Positions 1 to 9,169 of a stretch of DNA of 64,000 bases are shown here, one piece after another. How positions within the stretch are numbered: the stretch's first letter is position 1; every line of letters begins with the position of its first letter. A program made the position numbers and the translations under genes. Under the pieces are notes generated by a model. The model made no database searches. It had not been told where the DNA came from and saw only the letters and a list, made by a program, of their open reading frames with translations. Origin of the DNA: Solen grandis (Eukaryota; Mollusca; Bivalvia; Adapedonta; Solenidae); assembly GCA_021229015.1 (NCBI GenBank), contig CM037780.1, forward strand, positions 63,731,323 through 63,795,322. Reading direction: 5' to 3'.

Positions 1-163
1 GCCCATTGCTACGAAATAACCTTGTATCCTACCACCGACGGATAAGGCCGAGAAGTTACAATTGGCGTACGATGATGAACTTGTGACAGTGTGTCTTTAC
101 GATGTGCCGGTGCGACCTTGTGCATATACACACTAAACAGTAACTTTTGATGATATGTTTCAG
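1..163. other. Intron upstream of the first visible myosin exon
   Basis: Non-coding sequence that ends in a plausible acceptor (pyrimidine-rich stretch, then cag at 161-163). The exons encoding the N-terminal and central myosin motor, including the ATP-binding P-loop, must lie left of the window. Confidence 0.6.
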
Positions 164-219
164 AGATCGTTGAAAGTCTTAAATGGAAAGCTGAAACAGA
201 TGAATCCGCTCTTCGTCAG
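164..219 (+). CDS. Myosin-chitin synthase, exon a (myosin motor)
   Basis: Reads RSLKVLNGKLKQMNPLFV and then a split Arg codon. This is the conserved myosin motor stretch after loop 2 (S-L-x-x-L-N-x-x-L-x-x-x-x-P-x-F-[IV]-R-C-I-K-P-N). It is bounded by cag at 161-163 and a gtcagt donor at 220, and ends in phase 2, which matches exon b exactly. It belongs to the actin-interacting lower half of the motor. The link to chitin synthase comes from the exons downstream on the same strand. The gene is partial, because its 5' exons are outside the window. Confidence 0.85.
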
Positions 220-480
220 GTCAGTTAACCAATTGACATAATTAGGGAGATTAGATAAGCCACTCCTACCGGAAAAGAAATAATAAATCATAGGTTATGC
301 TTTTTTTAGTGTTCAATTTTTCTGATTACCAAATCTTGATTTAAACGATATACTGTCATTTGTAGCAAATATGATCTAAGGGAATTAACACCTATCATTC
401 ACTTTAACACGCCTCAATGATGATGAAATAATTATGTTGCTATCTGTTTAAATGGTACACAAATATGCTATTCTTTACAG

Positions 481-630
481 ATGTATTAAACCAAACGAGG
501 AATTTGAGCCCGAAAGGTTCGACAGGGTGCTCGTATCTCAACAGCTGCATAGTGCTGGTGCCATGGAGGTGGCCTCTGTCAGAAAAATAGGCTATCCCGT
601 CCGTATGTCGTTTCAAGACTTTATTGACAG
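481..630 (+). CDS. Myosin-chitin synthase, exon b (SH1/SH2 helix region)
   Basis: Completes the Arg codon and continues CIKPNEEFEPERFD, then QQLHSAGAMEVASVRKIGYP, then RMSFQDFID. These are hallmark myosin segments: RCIKPN, the SH1/SH2 region QL-x-x-x-G-x-MEV-x-x-[IV]RK-x-GYP-x-R, and the start of the converter (F-x-x-F-x-x-R-Y). The exon follows ttctttacag (471-480) and ends at a gacag|gtttgt donor in phase 2. Motor function is known for the family. Whether this chimeric motor is processive or active cannot be told from this portion. Confidence 0.9.
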
Positions 631-1654
631 GTTTGTTCGTATAATACTACAACTACATATATTACACCATTTTGAATAATAATGAAAAAAATAACGAAAA
701 CGTTTGTTTAACACGAACAAATATGTCTTGTAGATCATTTTATAGAAGCGAAAGCTTCTAAAGTCAAACAGTGGATTTTCTACTTACAATCTCATTACCG
801 CCACTTATTCATACATTCACGTTGAAAAATAGTACCACTGGTTAAAGAAGTCAACATTGCAGTTTTAATAAAGTTAGATATACTGTAGGATTTTGTAAGC
901 ATTGGGTATAATTACAATTTCTGTGCAAATAAAACTATATCCATCCATATCGATTTTTGTTTAATTTGACAGAGACAAATAAATAAATAATCTAGCTTAC
1001 CTGCTGTTTTCCTCGCTGTTTTAATAATATTTAAATTCCCTGATTTTTGCCTACACACCACAAAAATAATAATAAAGGATTGACTTTTTAATTCACACAT
1101 TTTAAATTTGGCTTCTGACAGTGCTCTCAGTTCTTTGATTAGTATAAACCATAAGTATTGGTGGACCTGAAATGTCAATAAACCATTATCAGTTGACCGA
1201 GAAGTCATATTATCGGAACCCCTGCCTTGCATTTTGTTACACTATGTGGTTTGAAGTGTATCGTCGACATCCGCCGATGATTCTAAATAGACAGGTTTAA
1301 TAACGAACAGATAACTTAGTGGGACAGAACAATACAGATCGACAGAAGACTTTATGCTTTAAATAAAAGGAATTTTAATAAATGATGGAATTATGAGTAA
1401 ATAATGGTTATAAATTGAAATATAAAAATGATTATTTGTTATGATCCTTTTTTCTTCCATTTTCTTTTCTTTGGGAATGAGTTTTCCATTATTTCTCGTG
1501 CATGCATGTATTTATGCTTGTCATAGTTCATTGCTATGAAAATACAAATTGCTCTTTTCACCATTAAAATGTTTGTATTATTGTTTCTCAAATTCTTTGT
1601 GGAATGTGACTGACCATATAAGAAAATGAAAAAAAATGATTGAATATTTAACAG
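631..1654. other. Intron between motor exons b and c
   Basis: AT-rich non-coding sequence between a gtttgt donor and an aacag acceptor. Frames on both strands show only short non-conserved readings. No repeat family seen elsewhere in the window was recognised here. Confidence 0.7.
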
Positions 1655-1766
1655 CTACTCGGAATTACTGGAAGACTTTCATTCTTCTCACCAAACAGCA
1701 AAAGACAAGTCGATAACGATGTTAAGGCAGAAAGGAGTCAGAGACTTTAAAACCGGAACTAGTAAG
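1655..1766 (+). CDS. Myosin-chitin synthase, exon c (converter)
   Basis: With the split codon it reads SYSELLEDF, then KDKSITMLRQKGVRDFKTG and TSK. This matches the myosin converter pattern (R-Y-x-x-L, then G-V-x-D-F-x-x-G-x-[TS]-K-V-F-L). It lies between an aacag acceptor (ending 1654) and a gtatta donor at 1767, and is 112 bases long, moving from phase 2 to phase 0. The last Lys joins VFLK in the next exon, giving the canonical TKVFLK-type motif with Ser in place of Thr. Confidence 0.88.
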
Positions 1767-2210
1767 GTATTAAAACCAGTTTCATTTCTGCCGTATGAGG
1801 CTGAATTATATTCAAATAAACATCTTCATACTAATTGTCTCTTTACCTCTGTAATATCTCAACTCCATCTTCCAACTTGTTAAGCAAGAATTTTTCCTCT
1901 CGATGTACAATTACATATTTGCCACATATAGGACGTTCAAGATGTAGTGTTTTCCTCGCTTTCTAATTTAACTTCACCTTTTACTTTCACGTTTGCCAAT
2001 GTAAAAACACTTTATGCTTTATTTTTCTATAATTCTAAATAAGACTGATTTGGGGTTCTATTTTAATGAAAAGTTGTGAATTAGATTGGAACGGAACATT
2101 ACTGCAATGATTTTTTTTCCAACTTCGATCAGAATTATCTCGTTTCATTCATCATGAGATATAGAGATATGCACTTTTCACATTGTGAATACATTTTACG
2201 TCTGTTTCAG
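1767..2210. other. Intron between exons c and d
   Basis: Non-coding sequence ending in tctgtttcag. Nothing else was seen in it. Confidence 0.7.
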
Positions 2211-2264
2211 GTTTTTCTGAAAGACAAAGATGCAGAAAAGCTTAACCAACAACTTCATAAAAAG
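2211..2264 (+). CDS. Myosin-chitin synthase, exon d (end of converter)
   Basis: An 18-codon phase-0 exon reading VFLKDKDAEKLNQQLHKK. It is flanked by tctgtttcag and a gtaggt donor. VFLK is the conserved end of the myosin converter, and the helix that follows would start the lever arm. No IQ consensus (IQ-x-x-x-R-G-x-x-x-R) follows. Confidence 0.88.
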
Positions 2265-2429
2265 GTAGGTGTTTTTAATTTCTGTGGTTTCGTAAAACTA
2301 TGAAAACATTAGTGTATTTCAAATTTAATGTTAAGGTACCTTCCTTATGTATTACCAATAAAAATGGTAAAAATATGAAAGTTGTTTTTAAAAAATACAG
2401 TTTATCACTAAGTATACTTATATTTTCAG

Positions 2430-2614
2430 CGTATGAAAATACTTGCTGAAAGAAAAAAAGCACTGGAAAAGGAGAGAAAAGAGAGAGATGAAAGGGAGAT
2501 AACAGAAAGAGAATTAAAGTGTATTCAACCCAGCGAACACACAAATACCCACCACAGTTTAAGAGTAATCGATTCACATGCATCATCATTAAGTATGCCT
2601 CAAGGAAAAACAAG
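2430..2614 (+). CDS. Myosin-chitin synthase, exon e (charged helical linker)
   Basis: Starts RMKILAERKKALEKERKERD and remains Lys/Arg/Glu-rich for about 30 residues. It then becomes a polar, His/Ser-rich, probably disordered segment up to a split Arg codon. It lies between tattttcag and a gttcgt donor (phase 2). Such an E/K/R-rich run can form a single alpha-helix or short coiled coil; that is inference. It stands where conventional myosins carry IQ motifs, between the motor and the first membrane segment. Confidence 0.8.
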
Positions 2615-2800
2615 GTTCGTCAAGATTTAAGAAACTGAATATGGTAGACGTACTTATTAAATAAAATCTGAAATTAGGCCTTTAGGCCGTTAATTGAATT
2701 AAATACTTAATTTCTCTTAATTAGATACAGACGAAAAATATTCTTGATAATTTTTTGATACTTTCTATGATCTTATGCATGGATATTCATTTACAAACAG

Positions 2801-2908
2801 GGAAGAGCTTATGGTGAATTTAGAGGGTACTGAAAATGAGTCTGAAACGGTTGATACTGAAAATGAGAGAGAAACTATTTTTGAAAAAAGAGAGAGAACA
2901 GCTGGAAT
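2801..2908 (+). CDS. Myosin-chitin synthase, exon f (acidic linker)
   Basis: Phase fits exon e (AG + G = Arg). It reads EELMVNLEGTENESETVDTE and then a mixed-charge stretch ending TAG plus a split Met codon. The acceptor is ttacaaacag and the donor is gtaagt at 2909. The exon has no known domain, but its frame, phases and strong donor support it. It continues the cytoplasmic linker between motor and membrane block. The sequence is not conserved enough to assign a role. Confidence 0.7.
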
Positions 2909-3534
2909 GTAAGTTACAGTGTACAGATTTTTATCAAGATAAGACAGAAATACACCAGATATATAGCGATTTGACACACAAAAAGAGTATACATTTATAT
3001 ATTTCTATAAGGTGTCTATTTAATTCTTTAATATATAGTTGTTTAAAGTATGAGTTAACTGTATATACATGGAAGCCTAGTGTTAACCTTTCTAAGGTGA
3101 TTTTAATAACGATATGTCATAGGCAGCTAAGAATGAATCTGCTTAAAATTTGCTGACACTTCGTAAATTGAGCACACACAAAAATATCTATATATTTAAA
3201 TTAAACCAGATTTAGTTTTCTTTGTTAATAGCAAAAATCTCTACAGCTGGCAATAAACGAATCAGGGTAGTAGATAATAGTTTCTTAATCGTGTTATAGA
3301 GTTTATACAGATTGTTTTTATTATACTGTCCCACAGTCATTCTTAAGTCATAAGGATTAATCTGATAACCAAAGAACAGATATAAATTTGCGACCCTTGA
3401 CAGAAGATTGATCCATAGAAACTGTTTGAGTGGTAAAGATTTCATCCTTTTAGTACTTCAGTGCCCTGAATTGTGTACAGTAATTGATAGAGAGTTGTTT
3501 TAAGCATTTAGAACAAACGTGATATTTGTTTCAG
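2909..3534. other. Intron between exons f and g
   Basis: Non-coding AT-rich sequence ending in gatatttgtttcag. No repeat or RNA gene was recognised. Confidence 0.7.
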
Positions 3535-3712
3535 GGCATATGACATGTTTACAGAGATCGAATGCGAGAACGATGATGAAGCGGATATTTGGGAGAAGAG
3601 CTTCTTGAAAGCATGTCGGTTCTTCCTCTACATTTTGATAAATTGTGTGGTCATTACTTCCGGAGTATTTGTTAAAGTGTATTTCTTTGAGCTTATTAGT
3701 CTCTTTTCAAGG
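3535..3712 (+). CDS. Myosin-chitin synthase, exon g (first transmembrane helix)
   Basis: Reads MAYDMFTEIECENDDEADIW and then a hydrophobic helix around FFLYILINCVVITSGVFVKV. It ends FFELISLFSR in phase 0 before a gtaaga donor. The layout (acidic cytoplasmic stretch, conserved Trp, hydrophobic segment, S-G-V-x-x-K, then a second apolar stretch) resembles the start of the membrane block in type 2 (animal) chitin synthases. Acceptor tttgtttcag. Confidence 0.8.
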
Positions 3713-4084
3713 GTAAGATATTTCACATAATTATTTGTAATAAATTCGTTAATATCATTTTAAAGCCTTAAGACTTTCAGTATTGATTTAACTGTCAAAA
3801 GGTATTCAAAGACGAGTCCACTGGAACAGCGAAATAAGTAGCATTTTGTACATGTTAAGTGCACGACCAACAATGAAACAAATAACTGATGTTGTGCCAA
3901 GTTTAAAATGGACATAGGTCAGTTTCTATCAAAAATAGGATGATGTTTATTTCAATGTCCATTTTACATGATAATTTGTTAGCAAAATAAGTATCAGGAT
4001 CTTACTGATTATTAATTTCAATCAAGTGAAATAGAATTAATCTTACGTATTTTTACATTAATGTATGATTATTCTACATTAAAG
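3713..4084. other. Intron between exons g and h
   Basis: Non-coding sequence. The acceptor inferred at 4082-4084 (aag) has only a modest pyrimidine tract, so the exact start of exon h is less certain than the other junctions. Confidence 0.55.
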
Positions 4085-4225
4085 ACCAACGGGAAAGAAA
4101 GACTAGACAAAGCAAACAAGCTTATGCTTTGCGTGATCATACCCCCGGCCTTGACGCTTTTGATTTCATTGCTGAAGATAATCTTTGGTCACGTTAAAGC
4201 CCCGAATTTGAAGTTCTTAATCACA
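4085..4225 (+). CDS. Myosin-chitin synthase, exon h (second transmembrane segment)
   Basis: A phase-0 exon of 47 codons. It reads TNGKERLDKANKLMLCVIIP, then PALTLLISLLKIIFGHV, then KAPNLKFLIT, followed by a strong gtaagt donor at 4226. It has one apolar helix with a Pro-Pro break followed by a basic loop. This matches the family pattern in which the second N-terminal helix leads to a K-[SA]-P motif just before the third helix. The reading frame joins exon i directly. Confidence 0.75.
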
Positions 4226-4302
4226 GTAAGTAATATTCAAATATTTCATAAAATATTATTTTATTGGAAGAACAGATATAATTCATGAACTATTTCTAGT
4301 CT

Positions 4303-6173
4303 TAAAGGTCAACCACAAAGATTTCATTTTCATTATTTTCTGTTAGAATACATCGGTGTTAGACCTTCTGTACAAAAAATATGTTAAAATTATTTGTAGT
4401 TTGTATGAAATGTATTGAAAGTTGCAAAAATGACCCACGTGAGAAAAATTTTGTCTGACTTCTCTCCCTTTGCTATGACGTCATCAATAGACAAAACTCT
4501 GTCAGCACTATATATCTTATTGATCAAATTCACAGTTACTGTAACTAATTTCAAGCTAAAACCAAGATGACAATGAACGAATAAGGGTGAAAATGTGTAG
4601 CTCAATTAATTAATTTACATTCCTATAAAAATATTAAACTATATTCTTCATTCGGACTTTATTAAACTGATCGCTTTACGTACCGAATAGTGTTTTTTTT
4701 TTTTTTTTTTTTTTGGGGGGGGGGGGGCATCAAAGAAAAGATGTCATATCAGGATGAATTCTAAAACAATATTTGATAATATTGACACAAAGGTCCTGAA
4801 TATGAGTAACGTTAATATACGTTTTACATACCTTCATATCAAAATCTCTCTTCTTTTCCGTTAAAATCCTGTATCTGCGTTGGGTTTCCACAAATACCAT
4901 GTTTCTAAATGAGTAAAATCCCTATCATATCTACTGATAATAGTTAACTTTTTGGTTTGGTATGATTATGTAAGTTCCTGTTTGGGGTCAATCAGGGGGT
5001 AATAAAAGGGTCACCCGGGTTAACTGATCCAGGTGTGTGTGTCGTAGAGATGTCTAATTGTTGGGTATGATTTATGGTCCTGGGTGTGACATATTCGCAA
5101 GCCAATCACTTTGCCATGTGAGCAGACGCTTACAGACGGTCGGGTTCTTAGATGGTGAAACATTGTCAAGTAGTCAATAATGACAGATTCAGTCATAATT
5201 AACGCGTTTAAGATCGGCAAGTTTCATTCGAGATAATGTAAAGGGAATTATGAGTGCAAATATATAAAATATAGCACAGACATATGAAGTTGGTGAATAT
5301 GTATATGGCTATGGGTAGGTTCTGTTGTTCCATTATTATTTATGTCTTTGTGGGGTATAGAAAAAAAAGTGAATGTGATTCTGATTATCTGAAAATGACA
5401 TGAGAAAATATTTCACTTAAAACTTGATTTGACGAATGAATAGTTATGGACTGACGATAGAAAGCTTTTTTAATTGGAATTATGATATAAAGGAAGACAG
5501 GGATAAATGCGTGAAAGAAAGGAAAGTACTGTTAATTCCATATTTTTATTTCTTCCTGTTTTTCAACCGGTAAAAAGTTTATTGCTTCCTTTTCGTAACG
5601 TGCATTACAAACAAGGATCAGTTCATAAATGTTCGGGAAGGAGATGATTAAAATAAAATAACCATGGTTGCACTACTAACACCAAAGTATAGGAATACGT
5701 CATGTGAAAGTGGTGAAAACGTATTCAAATTATGAAATTTTTAACTCCTATTAACTTGAAAACTTCTGTTTATTTCTAAATCTCATTTGCGTAATCACAA
5801 TATATATCATTTATTTTCGTCAAATTCGCGGATTAATTTCGTAGAAACAACTTGATGAAACCTTTAACTTTATACTAGACCAAAAACAAAAAAAGACATG
5901 TTTGATTAAAACGTTTCAAATATGATTAATGATTACATACATTTATATGAAATTAAGAAGACAAATGGCACTTGGACTATCGATGACGTCATAGGGGTCA
6001 CGTGACCTTTAAATGTAAATACTGCTCGAAGCTAACAAAAACGGCATTTAACATACTTTAAGAGATTTCGTTTTGCAGAAAAATGTTTGTTCGTGGGTTC
6101 CTTATGTAAATGAACAAAATAGGAAAGGTTTTAGAAAAAGTAAAATTTTCTTTGTGGTTGACCTTTAATTTGC
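4303..6173. mobile_element. Probable terminal-inverted-repeat DNA element in a chitin synthase intron
   Basis: The left end (about 4303-4322) reads ttaaaggtcaaccacaaaga. Its reverse complement is at about 6153-6173. Subterminal arms also match in inverted orientation around ctatgacgtcatc (about 4475 and 5985). The interior has no transposase-like reading frame that I can recognise, so this would be a non-autonomous element of about 1.87 kb. No clear target-site duplication was defined, so the borders are approximate. It occupies most of the intron 4226-6314. The remainder, 6174-6314, shows only the acceptor for exon i. Confidence 0.5.
4693..4727. repeat. Poly(T)-poly(G) tract
   Basis: A run of 22 T followed directly by 13 G. 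It is a simple-sequence tract prone to sequencing error and lies inside the intron element. Confidence 0.95.
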
Positions 6174-6314
6174 TGACTATTCATGAGTAAAATATCCTCT
6201 CTGGTTAATATATTGTTCAATCTTTTGTCTGATAACCATATCTAAGATACTTTAAAGTGTTCTCTACAAAATAATTATTCATATACGCTATAAAAGAATC
6301 CTTATCTACTACAG

Positions 6315-7468
6315 ATGGTGGTTATTGAAGGATTGCAGACTGTGGGCATAGCCTTGTTGCTGTTCCGCGTTCTCCCCGCCATTGACACATTTCGAGGCTC
6401 CATCCTACTCATGAACGTGACTCTAGTGCCTGCCATGTTGTCGTGCTTCGAAAAACTTTGCTCTTCATCAGGAAAATGGCTTGAAAGAATATTAAAACTT
6501 GTGTCTGCAATTTTAGCATTTGCAATACAAGCTGAGAGTACTGTGTATTTATGCATAATTGAATTAGAAACAGTGCCACAAAGGTGGTTGATCCCATTGT
6601 CATTAGGTTTGATTTCATTAGGTTGGTGGGAAAATTTCTTGCATGGACAAGTGAATGGAATTCGTCTGAATAGATTCTCTATACGTCTGTCAAAGACACG
6701 AAACAAGACAAACGTTTGGATCTCACTTGTTAAGATTGCAACTATGATTGTGTGCACTGTTGTTTTGGTCGATGATCACAGCTTTGTATTCAGTGGCAGG
6801 ACAATCAACTCGCCAAGTAACATGACGTCTACGATTTCGACAAAGGACGAATTATATTCTGGTATTTATGTTAACATGCCTGAAAGATTGAACAAAACAG
6901 AGCGACAAAATATTTTGTTCAGAACCGGGAATAATACCATCACCTGTACTGAGAGACCAGAACTGAATTCCAACGGTGGTCAACGTACAGTCATAATATG
7001 CAATCAAGCAACATACACAGCGTCATTTGATTGCGTTATCGAAAATGAGAGTATTAGGTTGGTTTGCAATTTGGCCAACAATAGCACAAAACATTCTGAT
7101 ACCGGGATTAATTTTTTCGACCTTGTAGCAGGTTTCTGGGACGATTATTTTTTCATTATAAATATTGTTCTATGTTCATTAGTGTTTCATTACTTTTCCA
7201 CACTTGCATGTAAATTGCACATGCAGACATTAGCATTTTGTTTGCCTCTTATTTTAATATCACCTTTGTCGGTGGGTATTGTTTATGTTAAATGCCGGGA
7301 GCTTATAGACGTTCCAAAATTTTTCCGGACAGAACTTATGTGTACGGATATGAACTTTGAAACAATTAAAATGATGGTAATCGTTGGATCTTTGCTCTGG
7401 ATCAGCCTACTACTGATAACATATTATATATGGATCCCTCAATACGAACGAATGGCAAAACTTGAAAG
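6315..7468 (+). CDS. Myosin-chitin synthase, exon i (main membrane block)
   Basis: A single exon of 384 codons plus two bases, between tactacag (ending 6314) and a gtgatt donor at 7469. Residues 5-20 read EGLQTVGIALLLFRVL, like the family's conserved E-[TS]-L-H-x-V-G-L-A-L-L-x-F. LGWWEN is at residues 102-107, the chitin-synthase W-W-E-N motif. Apolar segments are near 5-20, 31-45, 60-80, 91-103, 136-152, 275-298, 305-325 and 354-373. Between about 153 and 270 lies a probable extracellular loop with several Cys and sequons at N169, N193, N206, N244 and N255. It ends IPQYERMAKLER, the conserved stretch before the cytoplasmic catalytic domain. Family role: processive polymerisation of UDP-GlcNAc into chitin and its export across the plasma membrane; in molluscs this is linked to shell chitin. 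Confidence 0.9.
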
Positions 7469-7578
7469 GTGATTGAATATAATAATCAATAAGATTTCTA
7501 CACTTATGTTACACTTACTGAATTTTTGAAGATTCTAAACTAGATCAAGAAAAAAAATTAGCCTCGCCTTTTATTCGT

Positions 7579-7842
7579 TGTTGTTGTTGTTGTTGTTGTA
7601 TTGGGGTTTACCGTCGCTGCGATAGTATTTCAATCATATAGCGACGTCCAGCTAATTACAGGTGGAGGAAGACCCCGAGTACACAGAGGTACCCGGGTAG
7701 AACCACCGACCTACCGCAAGCCAGCTGGAAAGCTTCCTCACATGAAAAATCCGAAGTCCCTATCGGGATTCGAACCCACAGCGGTGAGGGGCTGAGAGAT
7801 TTGTAGTCCACGACTGTAACCGCTCGGCCACGGCGGCCCCCT
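7579..7842 (-). mobile_element. tRNA-derived SINE, family A, full length
   Basis: On the minus strand it begins with a tRNA-like head (ggccgccgtggccgagcggt, with box-B-like gggttcgaatccc). A body follows with agctggcttgcggtaggtcg, then a 3' end with gctggacgtcgc, gactgaaatact-like sequence and gcgacggtaaacccc, and finally a TTG/CAA simple tail. The 11-bp duplication cttttattcgt flanks it at 7568-7578 and 7843-7853, showing a retrotransposed insertion in the intron after exon i. Confidence 0.9.
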
Positions 7843-8076
7843 CTTTTATTCGTAGTTTCAGAAATTCCACACATGTTCCTTCCGTCACAATCATTTTCAC
7901 CATAATAAAACAAACGAAAAATCAACGTCTTGAAAAATGTGATATTGACAAAAAATAACGTGATAAATCCTATATTTTAATCCAATATGTTGTAATGTAT
8001 TTCATATATTTACAACAGATATGTTTTCATCTTTTGCGTCAATGTTTTTTTTTTCAAACTTTGACGCTGATTTCAG

Positions 8077-8124
8077 GATTTTCACACTCCCTGCTAAAGA
8101 TTTCATTTTTCCGGACTTCAATCT
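8077..8124 (+). CDS. Candidate chitin synthase exon j, truncated by the assembly gap
   Basis: After gctgatttcag (ending 8076), the phase required by exon i gives R|IFTLPAKDFIFPDFNL before the N run. The spacing L/I-F-x-L-P-x7-D-x-x-L matches the segment that follows the membrane block in animal chitin synthases. The similarity is short and the exon end is hidden by the gap, so this is tentative. The T-rich acceptor region is good. Confidence 0.45.
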
Positions 8125-8224
8125 NNNNNNNNNNNNNNNNNNNNNNNNNNNNNNNNNNNNNNNNNNNNNNNNNNNNNNNNNNNNNNNNNNNNNNNNNNNN
8201 NNNNNNNNNNNNNNNNNNNNNNNN
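8125..8224. other. Assembly gap (100 N)
   Basis: Exactly 100 N, the usual placeholder for a join of unknown size. It interrupts candidate exon j, so the true distance and any missing exon are unknown. Confidence 1.
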
Positions 8225-8725
8225 TCCTCTAAACCATTAAATCATCACAACTCTAATCCTAACTTTAATGTAAAACAGCTGAACAACAATTTAGCATTTA
8301 TACCAGTATGGATCTCTATTCTCAAAAGGCAAATTATTCTTCCAAAGGAGTGTAATTTCATCGGACAAAACATAATGTGTATAACAGTTTTGTTAACAGA
8401 TACAATCTGTACAACAATACCACAATGCATAAATGAGAATGAATATTTTGCTCAGGATAAGTCAAGTGTTCATTTGAATACCCCGTATATCTTTTCCGTT
8501 TGCCTCCGTCAATGAATCGTAAGTACATCAAGTAATGATGTAGCAAAATAAACAAAGTGTGATTCGGCAACGGTTTTCAAATTCAATTATTTCCGATTAC
8601 GGACGGTTTTCGGGGGTACTCGTCAATGCAATAAGTAAACAATAAAATTATTTTGACATCCATACAAACTACTAAATGTCGTAATTTGATTAACATCTTC
8701 AAAGCGCTTAATTCCTATTTTACAG
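8225..8725. other. Sequence between the gap and candidate exon k
   Basis: AT-rich. The first 45 bases after the gap are open in one frame, followed by a gtaaaa donor-like site near 8270, so they could be the end of exon j. The remainder shows no recognisable coding or repeat sequence, and ends with tcctattttacag. Confidence 0.4.
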
Positions 8726-8959
8726 CAAAGCTTTGCATTTTGTGTATACCAATTTGCGTTACTCTACAATATGTTCATATCATTTTATCTTTTCTATTTA
8801 TGATAAATTTATCATTATGAAGCCTCAAGTTCAGAAGCACATCACGGTTATTTGGTGGAAACATTCTGTTACATTCGAGGAATACGTCAAGGGTCTTAAA
8901 TACCGTATAGATTCCACTACAGCGAGGAGAGAAAAGATGAAACAGGATGTGAAATTCTG
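8726..8959 (+). CDS. Candidate chitin synthase exon k (start of catalytic region)
   Basis: Open between ttttacag (ending 8725) and a gtaaat donor at 8960, entering and leaving in phase 2. The part after a Met at residue 30 reads HITVIWWKHSVTFEEYVKGL, then KYRIDSTTARREKMKQDVKF. It aligns in outline with the start of the family's catalytic domain, where W-H-E is followed by E-E/E-M, L-K, R-[IL]-D and A-R-R at nearly the same spacing (two residues fewer here). The W-H-E motif itself is degenerate (W-K-H-S), and the upstream third of the exon is not conserved. It could also be chance coding-like sequence. Confidence 0.45.
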
Positions 8960-9000
8960 GTAAATATGTCAGTACGTGGACATATGTGATCAGTTTTGAA

Positions 9001-9070
9001 GGGGGCCGTGGCTCAGTGGTAACATACCCGTATGCGAACCCGAATGTCCAGGGTTCGAACGCTGTTGAAA
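9001..9070 (+). mobile_element. tRNA-like SINE fragment
   Basis: Contains ggccgtggctcagtggtaac and a box-B-like agggttcgaac. The anticodon arm does not pair convincingly and no SINE body follows, so this is a degenerate head of a SINE rather than a tRNA gene. Confidence 0.45.
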
Positions 9071-9169
9071 GCAAGGAGTTTCCATGATATTCTCATGCGC
9101 AAAGCACTAGTCATATCCAGGAAATGTCGAGAGTTGCAAGAACTTGTATCGCAGTCGACGTAGAATTTA

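Noticed and set aside
6302..6757. Antisense open frame of 151 codons opposite exon i
   Set aside because: A shadow of the strongly supported chitin synthase membrane exon; it has no motif of its own.
7656..7925. Minus-strand open frame overlapping a tRNA-like sequence
   Set aside because: It is the SINE at 7579-7842, and the frame comes from the repeat.
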